64,000 bases of DNA from Eulemur rufifrons. Its lineage: Eukaryota; Chordata; Mammalia; Primates; Lemuridae. Shown piece by piece: positions 57,973 through 64,000 of this stretch. The notes under the pieces were generated by a model, which searched no databases, was not told where the DNA came from, and saw only the letters and a program-made list of their open reading frames with translations. The translations under genes were made by a program, and so were the position numbers. Every line of letters starts with the position of its first letter. The stretch's first letter is position 1. The DNA is taken from the NCBI RefSeq assembly GCF_041146395.1, contig NC_090996.1:35736738-35800737 (forward strand). Reading direction: 5' to 3'.

Positions 57973-58890
57973 TCAGCTGGTATTGCCTGTGATATCTTTT
58001 CCCATTCTTTTACTTTCAGCTTTTTCTCTCTTGTAAACAGCATCTATCTGGATTTTTTTTTTCATGCAAACACCTCTTTATTGTAGAATAAAAGGGGTCT
58101 GTTTCTGCGAGTGGAGAGGGAGACAGACCGACTGGCTGACCCACTGTCCTATCTGGCTTTTTTATATCCACCATCAATATTTTTATTTTAACTGATAAGT
58201 TCATTCCTGTGTATTTATTGGAATCATTGATAGACTTGTTCCTACCATCTTAATTTATTATTTTACATGGTTCAATTACTTTCTATGTTTTTTTTCCCCT
58301 TTCTTTCCTTTCTAGAATAGATATGTACGTGTAACCTCAATAAGATGAGACATTCATTGATATCATCGAGACTGTTAATTCTGGGTTATTGTGGATACAT
58401 TTTCTCTTTTCCTTTGGTGTTATCTATTTTTAAAAGATAACAGTAACCTTTACCATGCTATTTGGTTTCTTTTGCCGAATATCTCTTTCACAACAGTTTC
58501 TGTAACTGTCTTTCCTTTTACGTAAGAGTATTATCTAAACTGTTTCAAAGGGTGTCAGAGATTGGAGATGTGCTAAGCCTGAGAGAGCGTTTATGTTCCC
58601 CTCATCCTTGAACGGCAGTTTTCTTGGATAGAATGTTCTAGGTTCTAAGTTATTTTACTCACCATTTTAAAATATCACTTCATTGTCAACTTGCATCTAC
58701 TGTTGCAGTTGAAAAATCTGATAGATTTTTCTTCGTGTTTTTTCAAATGATTGGTGATTTCTCAAAATGTTAAGTAAAGACAGGACCCAGCCCTCACTCC
58801 ACCCGCCACAGCCACGGCCCTGCTTCTCTTTAGAAGGTTGTATGCTATCTTATTTTATTTATTTTTTACTTTTATTTGCTTATTATTATT

Positions 58891-59010
58891 ATTAGAGATG
58901 GGGTCTCACTATGTTGCCCAGGCTGCTTGTGAACTCCTGGCCTCAAGCCATCCTCCCACCTTGGCCTTCCAGAGTGCTGGGATTACAGGCGTGAGCCACC
59001 GCACCCGGCC
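58891..59010 (-). repeat. Alu monomer (FLAM-like)
   Basis: A single reverse arm of about 120 bp (GAGATGGGGTCTCACTATG to CCGCACCCGGCC) without a second monomer. Confidence 0.8.
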
Positions 59011-61190
59011 TCATTATCTCGTTTTAGACCCTGTGACAAGGCTTCAGGGGTGAATAGGAGGCACAGGTGTCGGAAGGGGCAGCAGCTGGTGTGCCCACCG
59101 TGAAGCACGTCTCCACCACGGGCACCTGGAGTTTGATCCTGCCGGGGAGCTCCGAGGGCCCGCGAGCCGGGGCCTTTACCCACCAGCTCCCAGGAACTGC
59201 CAGCCTGCCCTGTGCCGGAGCAGAGCTGGCGAAGGTGGTGGAGCCCGGAAGTGTGTGTGGGCTCCGTGGGGGCCTGCTCCGGGCACCGAACGCTCTTCAT
59301 CCCACTGAAGCCCGTGGCTTACGTGTGACGAGAACCTGACTTTGCGTTGGTTCCACAACGATAGGAAAGAAGGGACGCGTTTGCCTGGTCTGGGGAGCAC
59401 GTGACAAGCTGCGCTGGTTCCTGCGGCGTGGAGGGACGTCCGCTGGAGAGCAAGGTCGCGAGGTTCCCGGTGGAGCACACTGCGGGTGCAGGTGTCAGAG
59501 CGTGAGCTCACAGGGGACGCGGCATCCAGCGGAGTGGGGTCTCGAAGTCTAAGCGAAGACCCTTGGCCTTGGTGCTGCTGTCAGTGGTTCGTCAGCCTGA
59601 GCAAGGCCTCGGAAATACCCAGGGAGCTTTTGAGAAAAGCCGACAGGCTCGTGCACAGATGAGGCACCGAGGAGCATATGAAAGCTGGCCACCTTCGTTG
59701 GTTGCCAGGGAAATGCTATTTAGAATATCCAGGGGGCCATTTTGCACTCCTTGGGCTGGCAAGAGCTCAGAGCACGGCCTTGCCTGGTGCTGGCGGGACC
59801 CGACGAGGTACAGGCTCTCCGCACCGGGGCAGGGTGGAGACGGTCCCGCCTCCCCGCGGGGCAGGCCGGCTGCGGCCTGTGCCGTGCGGATGTGTGAGCC
59901 CTGCAGCCCAGCCCGTGTGCCCCGAGAGAAGTGGGCCCTGCAGCCCAGCCCGTGTGCCCCGAGAGAAGTGGGCCCTGCAGCCCAGCCCGTGTGCCCCGAG
60001 AGAAGTGGGCCCTGCAGCCCAGCCCGTGTGCCCCGAGAGAAGTGGGCCCTGCAGCGCTGGGTTTGAACGAAAATGCTGCTGTGTTTGTGGTGGCCACAAC
60101 CGGAGGCCACCTGAACACCGTTCCGCTTGCAATGAACAAAGCAGCTGTGGTGTGTCCCTGTCGTGAGCCACCCTGCAGCGGGTAAACTGCTGGCACCGGC
60201 GACGTTGCTCTCGACGCAGAGGGGTGAAAACATGTTAACTCTGGTGAAAAATGGACTGTCTGCACAATGGAGTGACAGGCTGGGTCCCCTCGCCGTTGCA
60301 GGTCTCCTTGTGGGCACAGAAGTGGCCCTCCCCCCCTGCACGGGGGAGGACAATGGGGAGAAGTGTCCTTTCCTCAGGGGACCATGGCCAGCCCCTTCGT
60401 GTCTGAGACCCAGGAAGAAGAGTGGCAGCCTGGGTGGGCAGGGGCGGGGGGATGGGAGGACGCATCTGGGGCATTTGCCTGAAGTCCCTGCTACATGGTG
60501 TTCTCGGGGGGCTGTCGTCCTGGCTGTGACGTTGTTCCCTCCTTGGAGCCTGTGTGCCGTGGCCTGTCATCATGGTGATGAGCCCGGTGGGGCACAGACG
60601 TGCTCTCGGCCTGCAGCGTTCAGGGGTCTCTCTGGACAGAAGCCTGTGACTCAGTGGACAGGAGCAGACGTGGGCGCTGCCTGCTGGTGCAGGGCAGGGG
60701 GCTTCAGGGAGACCCGGCAGGGAGGCGGCATCTCTGTCTTCACCTTGACTGGTCTCTAAGTGACCCCCTCCAGGCCCAAACCCGGTTCCGCAGTCCAGGG
60801 GAGAGGAAAGGAACAGCCTCCCGCTCTCCGAGACCCCGTGCGGTTTCCCACCCTCTGCGCCGCCGGTGGGCTTCTTGCCGTCCCGCAGGGTGAGGCTCCT
60901 CGGCTCAGGGTGATGCAGCCTGCCTGGCGGGGAGCCCTGGGGTCAGAGACAGAGGTTGGGCGCTGCGTCCCAGCCACCTGAGCCGCCAGCCCCCCTGGGG
61001 ACCGTCCTTTCTTCCTCATGCTTACCACCCTCTCCAGACTGCGGGGTCACGGCCCGTGTCCGTCACCGACAGGACACAGGGTCCTGTCCTCCTGCCTCTC
61101 CCTCCACCTGCCCCCACCCCCTCGGAGGGCCAGGTGTGCTTGCGCTTCCTGGGCCGCCTCGGTCACCACCAGCCCCAGCAAGGGGGACCC
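59011..61190. other. Intergenic DNA upstream of the mastin-like gene
   Basis: Apart from one tandem repeat (59898-60055) I see no gene, exon set or known repeat here. Confidence 0.5.
59898..60055 (+). repeat. 37-bp tandem repeat, four copies plus a partial
   Basis: Units start at 59898, 59935, 59972 and 60009, each opening GCCCTGCAGCCCAGCCCGTG and continuing through CCCCGAGAGAAGTGG. Copies are almost identical, and a fifth begins and diverges at GCGCTGGG. Because 37 is not divisible by 3, repeated peptides appear in every frame; none is a gene. Confidence 0.93.
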
Positions 61191-61321
61191 ACCTGGCACA
61201 GACACGGAGCCACTGCCCACTTCCTGTGCTGGCAGGATAAAGCCCCGAGCGAGACAGCCGCAGCCTCTGCTCCGGACGCCGGTGCTGGGGTCCCCGCTGC
61301 CCTCTCCAGGCCTCTCCCCAG
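61190..61321 (+). promoter_or_regulatory. Mastin-like gene proximal promoter
   Basis: CACTTCCTGTGCTGGCAGGATAAAGCC (61215-61244) lies about 80 bp before the ATG. GGATAAAG could serve as a TATA-like or GATA-factor site, and CTTCCTG as an ETS site, a combination common in mast-cell protease promoters. Inferred only. Confidence 0.4.
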
Positions 61322-63128
<1,807 letters not shown>

Positions 63129-63322
63129 ACGGGTCTCACGGGGAGGAGACCCCCGTGTTCCCTGGCGGCCCTCCACCCTCCCCTGTCCCAGCCTCACCCT
63201 CCCTTTCTGGCCCTGCGGCCCCCCCAGCGCTCTGTGTGCTCCTGTCAGCCGGGCCACGGAGGTGAGTCGGGCGTGGAAGCAAAATCCACAAATCCCAGAT
63301 GGCTAATGGCAATTTGGTTTTC

Positions 63323-63328
63323 ATTAAA
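63323..63328 (+). promoter_or_regulatory. Poly(A) signal of the mastin-like gene (ATTAAA)
   Basis: ATTAAA lies 195 bp after the stop codon, the first such hexamer downstream, giving a compact 3' UTR typical of tryptase-family genes. Confidence 0.6.
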
Positions 63329-63344
63329 TGGTGTCTCCAACGTT

Positions 63345-64000
63345 CATCGAACAAAATTTCTCTCTTAAAGATGTGAGGTATACGCAATGTTTGTCACCAG
63401 AAATCAAACTTACCCGCTAATGTATGAAAATCAGCCTACCGCTGTCCTCGCTGACCCTCCACACCAACCTCACTGGAATGAGTGTCACCCAGATGCCACC
63501 TGTCTCGTGGCCGGGAAGACACCTCGATCCTCCCTCTAGTTTGTCCTCCACGCCAGCTCTGGAGGTGAGGTACACACAGCGATTTGGGCAGGTTTAAGCC
63601 AAAACACTAAGTCTCATCCTTCCCGAGGGTGAAGGGCCGGCTCGTCCATGTCCAAGACCCGTTTGAGAAGAAAGGATGGAGGAGCCTCGCCTGCCAGGAA
63701 TGTGACTGACTGTGTCACTGGTCCAGGGACAGGGGGGTCCTCCCCCGCCCTCCTTCACCCGCGTCCACCCTGCCCCGACCCCAGCCTGGCTCCCAGGGGG
63801 CCCAACTCCAGCCCATTCCAAGTTTCCAATGCTGTTTTTAAAAAACCTAATTCCTTCTCTTGAATTCCTTTCTGCTTAAATAGTGAGCCTTTTGCTTTTG
63901 CTTTGTCGGTGTGAAAAAAAAAAAAGAAATAAAAGAAAAAAGAAGTGGGTCTGGTTCCTGCCTCGCCCTGTCCCCTGGGATACAGCCGTTCCCAGAGGCC
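63345..64000. other. 3' flank, no gene recognised
   Basis: Unremarkable sequence with an A-rich run at 63914-63942. No exon or known repeat could be identified before the window ends. Confidence 0.5.

Noticed and set aside
59898..60055. CRISPR-like or protein-repeat array
   Set aside because: The 37-bp units are contiguous with no spacers, and the repeated peptide appears in all frames because 37 is not a multiple of three. It is a minisatellite in mammalian DNA.

Overview
The window is nuclear DNA from a primate, most likely a strepsirrhine (lemur or loris group). Genes are split by GT-AG introns, promoters lie in CpG islands, and L1, L2, MIR, hAT and ERV remnants fill the gaps. The Alu copies carry strepsirrhine-type diagnostic bases (CCTAGCACTCTGGG, CCTGAGCAAGAG and GGCACTCTAGCC in place of the human forms). 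Gene order matches human 16p13.3 in inverted orientation.

Layout, left to right: the last exon and long 3' UTR of UNKL (+); GNPTG (-), 11 exons over 14 kb; TSR3 (+), 6 exons; BAIAP3 (-), 33 coding exons; UBE2I (-), 6 coding exons encoding the 158-residue UBC9; a repeat-rich gap; and an intact mastin/PRSS34-like mast-cell serine protease (+). I rebuilt every exon of GNPTG, TSR3, BAIAP3, UBE2I and the protease by hand. Splice phases close and the reading frames are uninterrupted (304, 309, 1152, 158 and 280 residues).

GNPTG and TSR3 are head to head on a 158-bp bidirectional promoter with E-boxes of the lysosomal CLEAR type and a composite ETS/CRE site. UNKL and GNPTG are tail to tail, with poly(A) signals on opposite strands about 10 bp apart. 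TSR3 and BAIAP3 also converge. The 12.5-kb intron 3 of GNPTG is a transposon sink. It holds an L1 mosaic cut by a hAT element, two Alus, an L2, a decayed 28S rRNA fragment and a broken class I endogenous retrovirus. BAIAP3 carries two tandem-repeat introns, each built from the neighbouring splice junction (one donor, one acceptor).

The genes are functionally unrelated: mannose-6-phosphate tagging, 18S rRNA modification, dense-core vesicle traffic, SUMO conjugation and mast-cell proteolysis. Nothing points to a new multi-gene system. The points of most interest are the splice-site minisatellites, the 28S-derived fragment beside the ERV, the intact mastin gene with a probable GC-AG intron, and the shared promoters and 3' ends.
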